Of a stretch of 8,318 nucleotides of DNA, positions 1 through 6,150 are shown one piece after another (the stretch's first letter is position 1; each line of letters begins with the position of its first letter). This DNA comes from an uncultured Gemmobacter sp. Its GTDB lineage: Bacteria > Pseudomonadota > Alphaproteobacteria > Rhodobacterales > Rhodobacteraceae. The stretch lies in contig CALKAA010000340.1 in the NCBI GenBank assembly GCA_937983495.1, forward strand, positions 1-8,318. The letters run 5' to 3'. Position numbers and translations under genes: made by a program. The notes below the pieces were generated by a model. It did not search any database. It was not told the origin of the DNA and saw nothing but the letters and a program-made list of their open reading frames with translations.

Positions 1-1031
1 TAGCGCTGGTCGAACTTCTCGCGATGCACGGCGGCGGTGCGGCGCAGGCTGGACTCGGAGGCCTCCATGCCGGGTTCAAACGTCGCGCAGGTGCGGGTGA
101 TGATGCGGTTCCCCCCTTGGCCTGTGTCGATGCGGCGCATGGTGGTGCCCATGGGATCGGAGGGGGTGATGCCCCAACGCGGCTGGCCGCCAAGGGCTTT
201 CACCGCGGCGCTGTCCAGCTCGGCGGTCATCGAGGCATAGAGGAAGACGTGCATCAAGCGGCCACGGGCAAAACCGAAACTTTCCAACTGGCCGTTATTG
301 GCGAAGATCACCTGGCCTGCGCTGACGCGACCGCGCGGGGTGGTGACCAGCCAGCCATTCCCTTGCCGGGTGACCGATTGCACCGGGGTCGCCTCGGCCA
401 CCGTGACGCCCGCCCGGCGCAGGCCTTCGCCAAAGCCGCGCACATAGCCCGCCGGTTGCAGCATGACTGTGCCGGGGGTGTAGAGGCCCGAGAGGTAATG
501 GCGCGAGCCGGTGAGATCGAACATCGCCTGCGCGTCAAGGCGCTGGCTGGCCTCGCCCATGGCTCTCAGGTGTTCGGCGTAACTGGCGTTCAGCCGGTCG
601 GTCGCCTCACTTGCCGCGCCATTCACCTTGCCGGCGGGATCGAAGAAATTGGGGTCGATGCCGTATTCGGCCACGGCCTCGCGCGCGAAGGCGATGGCGT
701 GGCGATTGCGGGCGATCGAGGCGCGGTCATCGCCGCCACCTGCGTAATCGTCGGATTGAAGCTCATGCGGCAGGTCGATCATGAAGCCCGAATTGCGGCC
801 CGAGGCACCCTCGGCCAGACGCCCGGCCTCCAGCACCACGATGCGCGCGCCGGGGTTCAACTGCCGCAGGCGGCGCGCGGCGGATAGCCCCGCGAAACCT
901 GCGCCAATCACCGCGAAATCAGCGGTCACATCGCCCGGCAGAGCCTGCGGGGCGGGTTGCCCCGGCAGGATGGCCGACCATGCGGCGGGGCCGCGATGGA
1001 CAGGCTGGCGCCGGGCGATGTGGTTTGTCAT
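1..1031 (-). CDS. FAD-dependent oxidoreductase, DAO/OrdL-PuuB-like (partial, C-terminus off the left edge)
   Basis: About 343 residues are visible. Family members are usually about 420-450 residues, so roughly the last 80-100 are missing. An N-terminal extension of about 37 residues precedes a Rossmann FAD site: VIGAGFAGLS at residues 41-50 (GxGxxG), the acidic end of strand beta-2 at E68 in VVLEAG, and the conserved ASGRNSG loop at 76-82. This is the D-amino-acid/glycine-oxidase-like fold, which oxidises an amine or imino acid with FAD to an imine, in the cytoplasm. The ATG is chosen because it overlaps the aldehyde dehydrogenase stop as ATGA (1028-1031) and has a GAGG 7 bases upstream. It is the last visible gene of the minus-strand catabolic operon. 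Next to a DapA-like enzyme and an aldehyde dehydrogenase it could be a D-hydroxyproline oxidase/dehydrogenase. A PuuB-like gamma-glutamyl-amine oxidase or a sarcosine/dimethylglycine-type enzyme are alternatives. The family is certain; the substrate is not. Confidence 0.9.
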   Translation of the reverse strand, partial: MTNHIARRQPVHRGPAAWSAILPGQPAPQALPGDVTADFAVIGAGFAGLSAARRLRQLNPGARIVVLEAGRLAEGASGRNSGFMIDLPHELQSDDYAGGGDDRASIARNRHAIAFAREAVAEYGIDPNFFDPAGKVNGAASEATDRLNASYAEHLRAMGEASQRLDAQAMFDLTGSRHYLSGLYTPGTVMLQPAGYVRGFGEGLRRAGVTVAEATPVQSVTRQGNGWLVTTPRGRVSAGQVIFANNGQLESFGFARGRLMHVFLYASMTAELDSAAVKALGGQPRWGITPSDPMGTTMRRIDTGQGGNRIITRTCATFEPGMEASESSLRRTAAVHREKFDQR

Positions 1032-2521
1032 GCGACTGCCTCGTCTGCGTCGTCGGAAAGGTCGACCCAGATGGTCTTGATCTGGGTATACTGGTCATGG
1101 GCGTGGATGCCATTGTCGCGCCCGCCAAAGCCCGACTGTTTGTAGCCGCCAAAGGGGGTGGCAATATCGCCTTCGCCAAAACTGTTCACGGTCACCGTGC
1201 CAGCCCGCAGCGCCCGCGCACCGCGCAGCGCCTTTTTGACATTCGAGGTGTAGATCGAGGCGGCAAGGCCATATTCGGTGGCATTGGCCAGCGCGATGGC
1301 CTCATCGTAAGTCTCGACCGTCAAGACGGTGAGGATCGGCCCAAAGATTTCTTCGCGCACTTGGCTGTCGCCCGGTTTGCAATCGAGGATCGTGGGTTCC
1401 ACGAAACCATCCGCCGCCTTGCCACCCAGCAGCACCTTTGCGTCTTTGGTGATGTAGCTGGCGACCTTTTCGTAATGCGATTTCGACACCAAAGCGCCCA
1501 CGCGGTTCACCGGATCGAGCGGATCGCCCATCGGCCATTCGCGGGCATGGGCGAGGATGCGTTTCAGCAGTTCCTCTTTCACGCCCTTTTGCACGATGAG
1601 GCGTGAGGAGGCCGAGCAGTTCTCGCCCATGTTCCAGAAGGCGCCATTGGTGATATGGGCCGCCACGCGGTCGAGGTTTTCGGCGTCATCCAGCACGACG
1701 GCGGGGTTCTTGCCGCCCATCTCCAGCGTGACTTCCTTGAGGTTCGATTCCGAGGCGTAGGTGAGGAATTTGCGCCCCGTTTCGGTGGAGCCGGTGAAGG
1801 ACACCATGTCGATATCCATATGGCGGCCAATGGGTTCGCCCACATCGGCGCCGCCACCGGGCAGCACGTTGAACACGCCCGCAGGCACGCCCGCCTCCAT
1901 CGCCAGTTCCGCGATGCGCAGCGCGGTGAGCGAGGTTTCCTTGGCCGGTTTCACCACGATGGAGCAGCCCGCGGCCAGCGCCGGGCTGATTTTCCACGCC
2001 AGCATCAGCAGCGGGAAGTTCCACGGCAGCACGAGGCCCACTACGCCCACGGGCTCGCGCACCACAAGCGCCAGATGGCCATCGGAGGAGGGCGCGACCT
2101 GATCATAGATCTTGTCGATCAGCTCGGCATGCCAGGAGAGGCAATGCACGGTCTCCGGCACGTCGACCGTTTCACAGTCATAGATGGTCTTGCCGCTGTC
2201 GAGGCTTTCCATCACGGCCAGTTCCCGTGCATTGCGTTTGATCAGCTTGGAGAGCTTGATCAGAACCTCTTTGCGTTCCTTGGGGTGGAGGCGCGACCAG
2301 CGGCCATCCTCGAACGCGTCGCGGGCTTTCGCGACCGCGAAATCCACGTCTTCCGGGCCGCAGGCGGCGATTTGGGCCAGCACTTCGCCGGTGGCCGGGT
2401 TGGTGGTGGTGAAGGTCTTGCCCGAGATCGCCGGGCGGAAGCTGCCGTCGATGAAGGCCTGCGTGGGCAGGGTGAGGGTGGCGGCGATGGCTTTGTATTC
2501 GTCACGGGTGAGAAGGGACAT
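1028..2521 (-). CDS. NAD(P)-dependent aldehyde dehydrogenase, PuuC/betaine-aldehyde-dehydrogenase-like
   Basis: The protein is 497 residues, full length for the ALDH superfamily, and oxidises an aldehyde to a carboxylate. All key residues are present at near-canonical positions: PWN at 166-168 (oxyanion Asn), KPAKE from K191 (NAD phosphate site), FTGSTETG at 242-249 (Rossmann loop), EMGGK with general base E267, GENCS with nucleophile C302, and EEIFGP at 390-395. The C-terminal PFGGYKQSGFG is also intact. The start at 2521 (MSLLTRDEY) is preferred because GGAG (2529-2532) sits 7 bases upstream, overlapping the end of the DapA-like gene. An alternative ATG at 2548 would extend 23 bases into that gene and lacks a comparable site. 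The stop overlaps the next start as ATGA. Overall it resembles gamma-glutamyl-aminobutyraldehyde dehydrogenase (PuuC). In this operon a 2-oxoglutarate semialdehyde dehydrogenase role is plausible but inferred. Confidence 0.95.
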   Translation of the reverse strand: MSLLTRDEYKAIAATLTLPTQAFIDGSFRPAISGKTFTTTNPATGEVLAQIAACGPEDVDFAVAKARDAFEDGRWSRLHPKERKEVLIKLSKLIKRNARELAVMESLDSGKTIYDCETVDVPETVHCLSWHAELIDKIYDQVAPSSDGHLALVVREPVGVVGLVLPWNFPLLMLAWKISPALAAGCSIVVKPAKETSLTALRIAELAMEAGVPAGVFNVLPGGGADVGEPIGRHMDIDMVSFTGSTETGRKFLTYASESNLKEVTLEMGGKNPAVVLDDAENLDRVAAHITNGAFWNMGENCSASSRLIVQKGVKEELLKRILAHAREWPMGDPLDPVNRVGALVSKSHYEKVASYITKDAKVLLGGKAADGFVEPTILDCKPGDSQVREEIFGPILTVLTVETYDEAIALANATEYGLAASIYTSNVKKALRGARALRAGTVTVNSFGEGDIATPFGGYKQSGFGGRDNGIHAHDQYTQIKTIWVDLSDDADEAVA

Positions 2522-2525
2522 CGTT

Positions 2526-3428
2526 TTACTCCGCTTCGATCTTGGCAATGGTGGTTTTCAACACGCGCACAACCTGTTCAAGCTGGCGCTTGTCATCCTT
2601 GTTCAGCGCCTTCAGCGGCGGGCGCGGCGGGCCGGCATAGCCGCCCATCATCTCCACCCCGTGTTTGATGCATTGGATGAATTTACCGCCTTGTTCCAGC
2701 ACGCGCATCAGCGGCATGAGAGCCGACATGATGCGGCGGCCCTTGGCGAAATTGCCCTCGACCGCGCAGGCACGCCACAGAGCGAGGTGTTCGGCCGGCA
2801 GGAAGTTCGAGCCGCCGCAGACCCAGCTTTGCGCGCCCCAGGCGAAGAATTCCAGCGCCTGATCGTCCATGCCGCAGGACATTTGAATATGCGGGTAATC
2901 GCGGCCAAGCAGGTGAACGCGGTTGATATCGCCCGAGGATTCCTTGATGGCCTGGAAATTGCGGCTCCGGCCGACGCGGTCGAGGAATTCCTCGCCCATG
3001 TTGATGCCCATGCGGCCGGGGTAGTTATACAGCATGATCGGCAGATCGGCCGCGCGGTCGATGGCGAGGGCATTCAGCGCATTCTCGCGCTCGGTCGGCA
3101 CCGAATAGGGCGGGCTGCCCACGAGGATCGAATCCGCGCCGATCTTGGCGGCGTGTTCGGCCATGATCAGGCTGTCTTCCAGACGGATGGCCACCGTCCC
3201 CACCATCAGCTGCACCCGGCCCTTGGTGACCTCACGCGCGAGGGTGGCCAGCTCCAGGCGTTCCTCCATCGACTGCGCGTAATATTCGCCGGTGGAACCG
3301 CCATTGATGATGCCATGCACCCCGGCGGCGATCAGCCGTTCCAGATGGGCGACAAAGGCGTCGCGGTCGATGCTGCCATCCTCGCGATGCGGGGTGATGG
3401 CGGGGGTGTGGATCCCGTCGAATCTCAT
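2526..3428 (-). CDS. DapA/N-acetylneuraminate-lyase family protein (Schiff-base lyase, dehydratase or deaminase)
   Basis: The 300-residue TIM-barrel class I aldolase-family protein has an intact catalytic set. There is a GGSTGE loop at 43-48 (S45/T46 at the Thr-Thr position of DapA), tyrosine Y134 in LYNYPGR with R139 matching the DapA carboxylate-binding Arg, and Schiff-base lysine K162 in IKESSG. The GGSTGE form is closer to NAL-type members than to the GTTGE of true DapA, and the neighbours are catabolic, so lysine biosynthesis is unlikely. Family members in similar settings deaminate pyrroline-4-hydroxy-2-carboxylate (hydroxyproline pathway) or dehydrate 5-keto-4-deoxyglucarate. Both give 2-oxoglutarate semialdehyde, the kind of substrate the adjacent aldehyde dehydrogenase could use. 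The ATG overlaps the regulator's stop as ATGA (3425-3428) and has GAGAGGAG 4 bases upstream. The TAA stop lies 4 bases before the dehydrogenase start, which indicates translational coupling. Confidence 0.93.
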   Translation of the reverse strand: MRFDGIHTPAITPHREDGSIDRDAFVAHLERLIAAGVHGIINGGSTGEYYAQSMEERLELATLAREVTKGRVQLMVGTVAIRLEDSLIMAEHAAKIGADSILVGSPPYSVPTERENALNALAIDRAADLPIMLYNYPGRMGINMGEEFLDRVGRSRNFQAIKESSGDINRVHLLGRDYPHIQMSCGMDDQALEFFAWGAQSWVCGGSNFLPAEHLALWRACAVEGNFAKGRRIMSALMPLMRVLEQGGKFIQCIKHGVEMMGGYAGPPRPPLKALNKDDKRQLEQVVRVLKTTIAKIEAE

Positions 3429-4147
3429 GAAGCTCCTCTCTGTTCCAAGGCGCCGGGCGCGCGGCCCAACGGGAACTGAATGCTGGCGGGGGTGACGAAA
3501 CTTTCGATCTGGGCGCGCGACAGCTCCCAGTGGGACACCGCCAGATCGGCGGCGGCATCGGCATCGCCGGCCTCGATCAGCGCGATGAATTCATCATGCT
3601 GGTCGGCGGCGGTGGCCGAAATGCAGGCCATCGCGGCCTTGCGCGGATCATAGAAGGTCATGCCGATGCGGGTATGGTCGATCAGCAACCGCCGCAGGCT
3701 GGGCATGAGAAATTCGTTATCGGCCATGTCGCCGATGATGGAGTGAAAGCGCTCGTTCTCGACCGCGCGTTCGGCGGCATTCCCCCCGGCAATTGCCTGA
3801 CGGAAGCTGCGCTGGCAGTCCTTGAGGCGCGCAATCTGCGCGGGCGTGGCATGCTGCGCCGCCAGCCGGGTGACAGCGGCATAGATCATTGGCGCGGCCA
3901 CAAAGAAGTTGCGCAAGGTTTTATGGGTCATCGGGGAGACCTGCGCGCCGCGATTCTCGTGCAGCACCACATAGCCCTCACCGGCGAGCTGCCGCAGCAC
4001 CTCGCGCAGCGGCGGGCGGGAAATGCCATAGGCCTCGGACAAATCGGTCTCGTCCAGATAGGTGCCCGGCTCCAGCTCCTGCGTGAGAACCTTGCGGCGC
4101 AAGTCCTCGACACAGATCACCTTTTTGCTGCGCGTCTCGATTTCCAC
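3425..4147 (-). CDS. GntR-family transcriptional regulator, FCD (FadR-type) subgroup
   Basis: The 240-residue protein has an N-terminal winged helix (about 12-72), with the recognition region around LSEAYGISRPPLREVLRQL and the wing ending in NRGAQVSP. An all-helical FCD ligand domain follows (about 78-220). Three FCD metal-site histidines appear in place: H135 in NERFH, H184 in DQHDEF, and H206. The usual Asp four residues before the first His is N131. Such proteins are typically repressors released by a pathway metabolite. As first gene of the catabolic operon, divergent from the transporter, it probably controls both units and itself. The GTG start is supported by AAGGAGG (4153-4159) 5 bases upstream and by the position of the DNA-binding domain. 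Its stop overlaps the next gene by ATGA. HypR of Sinorhizobium hydroxyproline catabolism is a GntR repressor, which fits the context but does not prove orthology. Confidence 0.93.
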   Translation of the reverse strand: MEIETRSKKVICVEDLRRKVLTQELEPGTYLDETDLSEAYGISRPPLREVLRQLAGEGYVVLHENRGAQVSPMTHKTLRNFFVAAPMIYAAVTRLAAQHATPAQIARLKDCQRSFRQAIAGGNAAERAVENERFHSIIGDMADNEFLMPSLRRLLIDHTRIGMTFYDPRKAAMACISATAADQHDEFIALIEAGDADAAADLAVSHWELSRAQIESFVTPASIQFPLGRAPGALEQRGAS

Positions 4148-4216
4148 CGGGGCCTCCTTGCCTGTCTTCGCCTGTTGGTCAGATGAATCAGGTAGCCTTC
4201 TTTCTGTCTATTCTCC

Positions 4217-4234
4217 AAAATACATATTGTCTAC
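4217..4234 (+). repeat. Direct repeat copy 1, candidate GntR operator
   Basis: The sequence AAAATACATATTGTCTAC is repeated exactly at 4261-4278. Its right part continues as TTGTCTACA, matching the FCD-type GntR pattern TnGTnnACnA, with TGT/ACA arms around CT. An overlapping ACA-TAT-TGT palindrome lies at 4222-4230. Exact repetition in a GC-rich genome beside a GntR gene argues for an operator. Binding is inferred. Confidence 0.7.
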
Positions 4235-4260
4235 ATTGATCCCTGCCTGCCCGGCAAAAT

Positions 4261-4278
4261 AAAATACATATTGTCTAC
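4261..4278 (+). repeat. Direct repeat copy 2, candidate GntR operator
   Basis: This is an exact copy of the 18-bp element at 4217-4234, displaced by 44 bp (about four helical turns), so both lie on roughly the same DNA face. It contains TTGTCTAC, is followed by TC instead of A, and overlaps the possible -35 of the transporter promoter. Confidence 0.7.
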
Positions 4279-4308
4279 TCGAACATTTCATGCTTGTATT
4301 TTAGAAGC

Positions 4309-4315
4309 AGGGGAG
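4309..4315 (+). promoter_or_regulatory. Ribosome binding site of the ATPase gene
   Basis: AGGGGAG lies 7 bases before the ATG at 4323 and fixes that start. The alternative upstream frame opening near 4271 has no such site and is in a different frame. Confidence 0.8.
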
Positions 4316-4322
4316 ATTCTGC

Positions 4323-5405
4323 ATGACCCAACCTCAAAGAGAGGAAGTCATCCGCTGCGAGGGGATCTGGAAGATCTTCGGCGACAAGTCGCGTCAGGCG
4401 ATGGACGCGATCCGCAGCGACGGGCTTTCAAAGAAAGACATCCGCGAAAAGTTTGACTGTGTGGTGGGCGTGCAAGACGCCAGCTTCAGCGTGGGCCGCG
4501 GCGAGATTTTCTGCATCATGGGCCTGTCCGGCTCGGGCAAATCGACGCTGATCCGCCATATCAACCGGCTGATCGAACCCACATCGGGGTCGATCATCAT
4601 CGAGGGGCAGAACGTCAACGCGATGAATGCCCGCGACCTGCGGGCGCTGCGGGCCGAGCGCATTGGCATGGTGTTTCAGTCGATGGCGCTGATGCCGCAT
4701 CGCACGGTGCGCGAGAATGTGGGCTTCTCGCTGGAGGTGCGCGGCGTGGCCGAGGCCAATGCCGCCAAGATCGCCGCCGCGATTGATGCGGTCGACCTGA
4801 CGGGTTGGGACAAGAAATACCCCGACGAGCTGTCGGGCGGGATGCAGCAACGGGTCGGGCTGGCGCGGGCGATTGCCGCCGACCCGTCGATCCTGCTGAT
4901 GGACGAGCCGTTCTCGGCGCTGGACCCGCTGATCCGCAAGCAATTGCAGGGCACGTTCATGCAGCTCTCGGCAGAGCTGCACAAGACCACCGTCTTCATC
5001 ACGCATGATCTGGATGAGGCCATTCGGATCGGTGACCGCATTGCCATCATGAAGGACGGTGTTCTGGTGCAGATCGGCACGCCGGAACAGATCGTGACGG
5101 AACCGGCAGATGACTATGTGGCGGAGTTCGTGGCCGGGATCAGCAAGCTGGATCTGGTGACGGCGGCGCGGATCATGCAGCCGGTGGCGCAGTATCAGGC
5201 GCAGAATGGCGCGCAGGATATGGCGCATTGGCCGCTGGCGCGGCCTGAGGACAAGCTGAATGCGCTGGTCGATCTGGCCGTGGGTGCCGACAGCCCGATC
5301 CGCATTGAAGCCGAGGGCCGCATTGTCGGCATCGTGACGCGCCGCGCGCTGCTGCGTGGCATTCAGGGCCGCGACGAGGCCGCCACCGGGCAGGAGGCCG
5401 CGTAA
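4323..5405 (+). CDS. proV: ProV/OpuAA-like ATPase of a glycine betaine/proline-type ABC importer
   Basis: The 360-residue protein is the energising subunit of a quaternary-amine uptake (QAT) transporter at the cytoplasmic face of the inner membrane. Walker A is GLSGSGKST at 67-75, the Q-loop is Q119 in VFQS, the signature is LSGGMQQR at 170-177, Walker B is ILLMDEP with E195, and the switch histidine is H228. The N-terminal insert SDGLSKKDIREK (about 32-43) between the first strands is typical of ProV proteins. The C-terminal region (about 300-345) looks like a single, shortened CBS-type module, whereas E. coli ProV (400 residues) has a tandem pair. No lesion is visible. The stop is followed one base later by the permease start, so the genes are coupled. 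The substrate is probably a betaine or proline-like compound, known only to family level. Confidence 0.95.
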   Translation: MTQPQREEVIRCEGIWKIFGDKSRQAMDAIRSDGLSKKDIREKFDCVVGVQDASFSVGRGEIFCIMGLSGSGKSTLIRHINRLIEPTSGSIIIEGQNVNAMNARDLRALRAERIGMVFQSMALMPHRTVRENVGFSLEVRGVAEANAAKIAAAIDAVDLTGWDKKYPDELSGGMQQRVGLARAIAADPSILLMDEPFSALDPLIRKQLQGTFMQLSAELHKTTVFITHDLDEAIRIGDRIAIMKDGVLVQIGTPEQIVTEPADDYVAEFVAGISKLDLVTAARIMQPVAQYQAQNGAQDMAHWPLARPEDKLNALVDLAVGADSPIRIEAEGRIVGIVTRRALLRGIQGRDEAATGQEAA

Positions 5406-5406
5406 G

Positions 5407-6117
5407 ATGGACAAGGAATTCGACTGGCTGAACCCCTTTGCCTCGATTGATCTGGGCATTGGCACCTGGGCTGACGGGATCAAAGGCTGGGCAATCTCGA
5501 ACCGCGATCTGATCCAGCCGTTGAAACAGTTCTTTGAGGGGGTGATCATCCGCATCGAAGCCACGCTGCAAGCTGTGCCGCCGGTGATCATGCTGATCTT
5601 GCTGACGCTGATCGCCTGGCAGGCGGCGGGGCGGCGGGTGGCGATTCTGGTGGGTTGCTGCCTGATCGCGCTTGGCCTGTTGCATCCGAATGCCTGGAGC
5701 CTGGCGATGACCACGCTGGCCATTGTCACCGCCAGCGTGTTGCTTTGCGTGCTGATCGGGCTGCCTTTGGGCATTCTGGCCGGGAAAAGCGACCGCTTTG
5801 AATCGATCGTGCGCCCGGTGCTGGACACGATGCAGACCATTCTGGCGGGGCTGAACCAGACCATCATGCTGTCGCTGTCGATGGTGGTGATTGCCTCGAT
5901 GATCTCGGTCAAGGGCTTGGGCAACGAGGTCTTGCGCGCCATGGGCCGTCTGGATGCCGGCAAGGCCATTGTGGGCGGTTTGGGCATTGTGATGCTGGCC
6001 ATCGTGCTGGACCGCATCACGCAGGGTTTGGGCCGCTCTGGCCGGGAACGCGGCCACCGCCACTGGTGGCAAAGCGGGCCGGTGGGCCTGATCACCGGGC
6101 TGTTTGCCCGCAACTGA
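5407..6117 (+). CDS. proW: ProW-like permease with a large in-frame internal deletion (probably non-functional)
   Basis: The 236-residue product is the membrane subunit partner of the ATPase. It begins like ProW (hydrophobic segments at about 57-75, 77-95 and 99-122, with ATLA-type and IGLPLGI motifs) up to LDTMQT at 139-144. It then runs straight into ILAGLNQTIMLSLSMVVIAS, which in E. coli ProW lies about 74 residues further on. The missing block holds the TPAFVYLVP stretch, two membrane segments, and the EAA loop (EAxxxxGA...) that docks on the ATPase. The remaining C-terminus, with GLG, GRLDAGKA and LDRITQ, is ordinary. E. coli ProW has 354 residues. The ATG is supported by AGGAGG (5392-5397) 9 bases upstream. 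Without the EAA loop, transport by this subunit is very unlikely. The reading frame is preserved, so a truncated membrane protein may still be made. Confidence 0.9.
   Translation: MDKEFDWLNPFASIDLGIGTWADGIKGWAISNRDLIQPLKQFFEGVIIRIEATLQAVPPVIMLILLTLIAWQAAGRRVAILVGCCLIALGLLHPNAWSLAMTTLAIVTASVLLCVLIGLPLGILAGKSDRFESIVRPVLDTMQTILAGLNQTIMLSLSMVVIASMISVKGLGNEVLRAMGRLDAGKAIVGGLGIVMLAIVLDRITQGLGRSGRERGHRHWWQSGPVGLITGLFARN
5830..5838 (+). other. Junction of the in-frame deletion in the permease gene
   Basis: ATGCAGACC encodes M142-Q143-T144 of the conserved LDxMQT motif. In intact relatives the segment just before the I(L/M)AG(L/V)NQ motif reads LPLAMPT, whose codons would contain ATGCCNAC(N). The two places could have shared a near-identical 9-base sequence such as ATGCAGACC/ATGCCGACC, and recombination or slippage between them would delete about 222 bp without shifting the frame. 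The ancestral codons are inferred. Confidence 0.65.
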
Positions 6118-6137
6118 AATCCAAAACAAAGCCCGAC

Positions 6138-6147
6138 GGAGAGGAAG
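6138..6147 (+). promoter_or_regulatory. Ribosome binding site of the binding-protein gene
   Basis: GGAGAGGAAG ends 3 bases before the ATG at 6151, and its GGAG core is well placed. It supports that start and shows that translation initiation of this gene is still well equipped despite the later nonsense codon. Confidence 0.75.
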
Positions 6148-6150
6148 ACC

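Larger units (their letters stand above)
4148..4322. promoter_or_regulatory. Divergent control region between the catabolic operon and the transporter operon
   Basis: This 175-bp segment separates the GTG of the GntR gene from the ATG of the ATPase gene. It is clearly richer in A/T than its surroundings between about 4190 and 4305. It must hold the start signals for both units. It contains two identical 18-bp repeats (4217-4234 and 4261-4278) and a further TGTCTA at 4205-4210. Possible rightward promoter elements are TTGTCT (4271-4276) and a weak TGTATT (4295-4300) 18 bases on. If real, the right-hand repeat overlaps the -35, as expected for a repressor site. I could not find a convincing sigma-70 pair for the leftward unit. 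Confidence 0.75.

Noticed and set aside
24..887. A plus-strand open frame of 287 codons at the left edge
   Set aside because: The minus strand here encodes the FAD-binding oxidoreductase with a clear GxGxxG motif. The plus-strand product is Gly/Ala/His-rich noise.
2522..2548. Earlier ATG for the aldehyde dehydrogenase, adding nine residues
   Set aside because: It overlaps the DapA-like gene and lacks a good ribosome site. The ATG at 2521 has GGAG 7 bases upstream and starts where relatives start.
1655..2668. A plus-strand open frame of 337 codons opposite the aldehyde dehydrogenase
   Set aside because: It mirrors the third-position GC of the dehydrogenase, whose catalytic motifs are all on the minus strand, and its product resembles no known family.
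5356..5406. Earlier GTG start for the permease, adding 17 Arg/Pro-rich residues
   Set aside because: It lies inside the ATPase gene, the added residues are a frame-shadow peptide, and the ATG at 5407 has AGGAGG at proper spacing.
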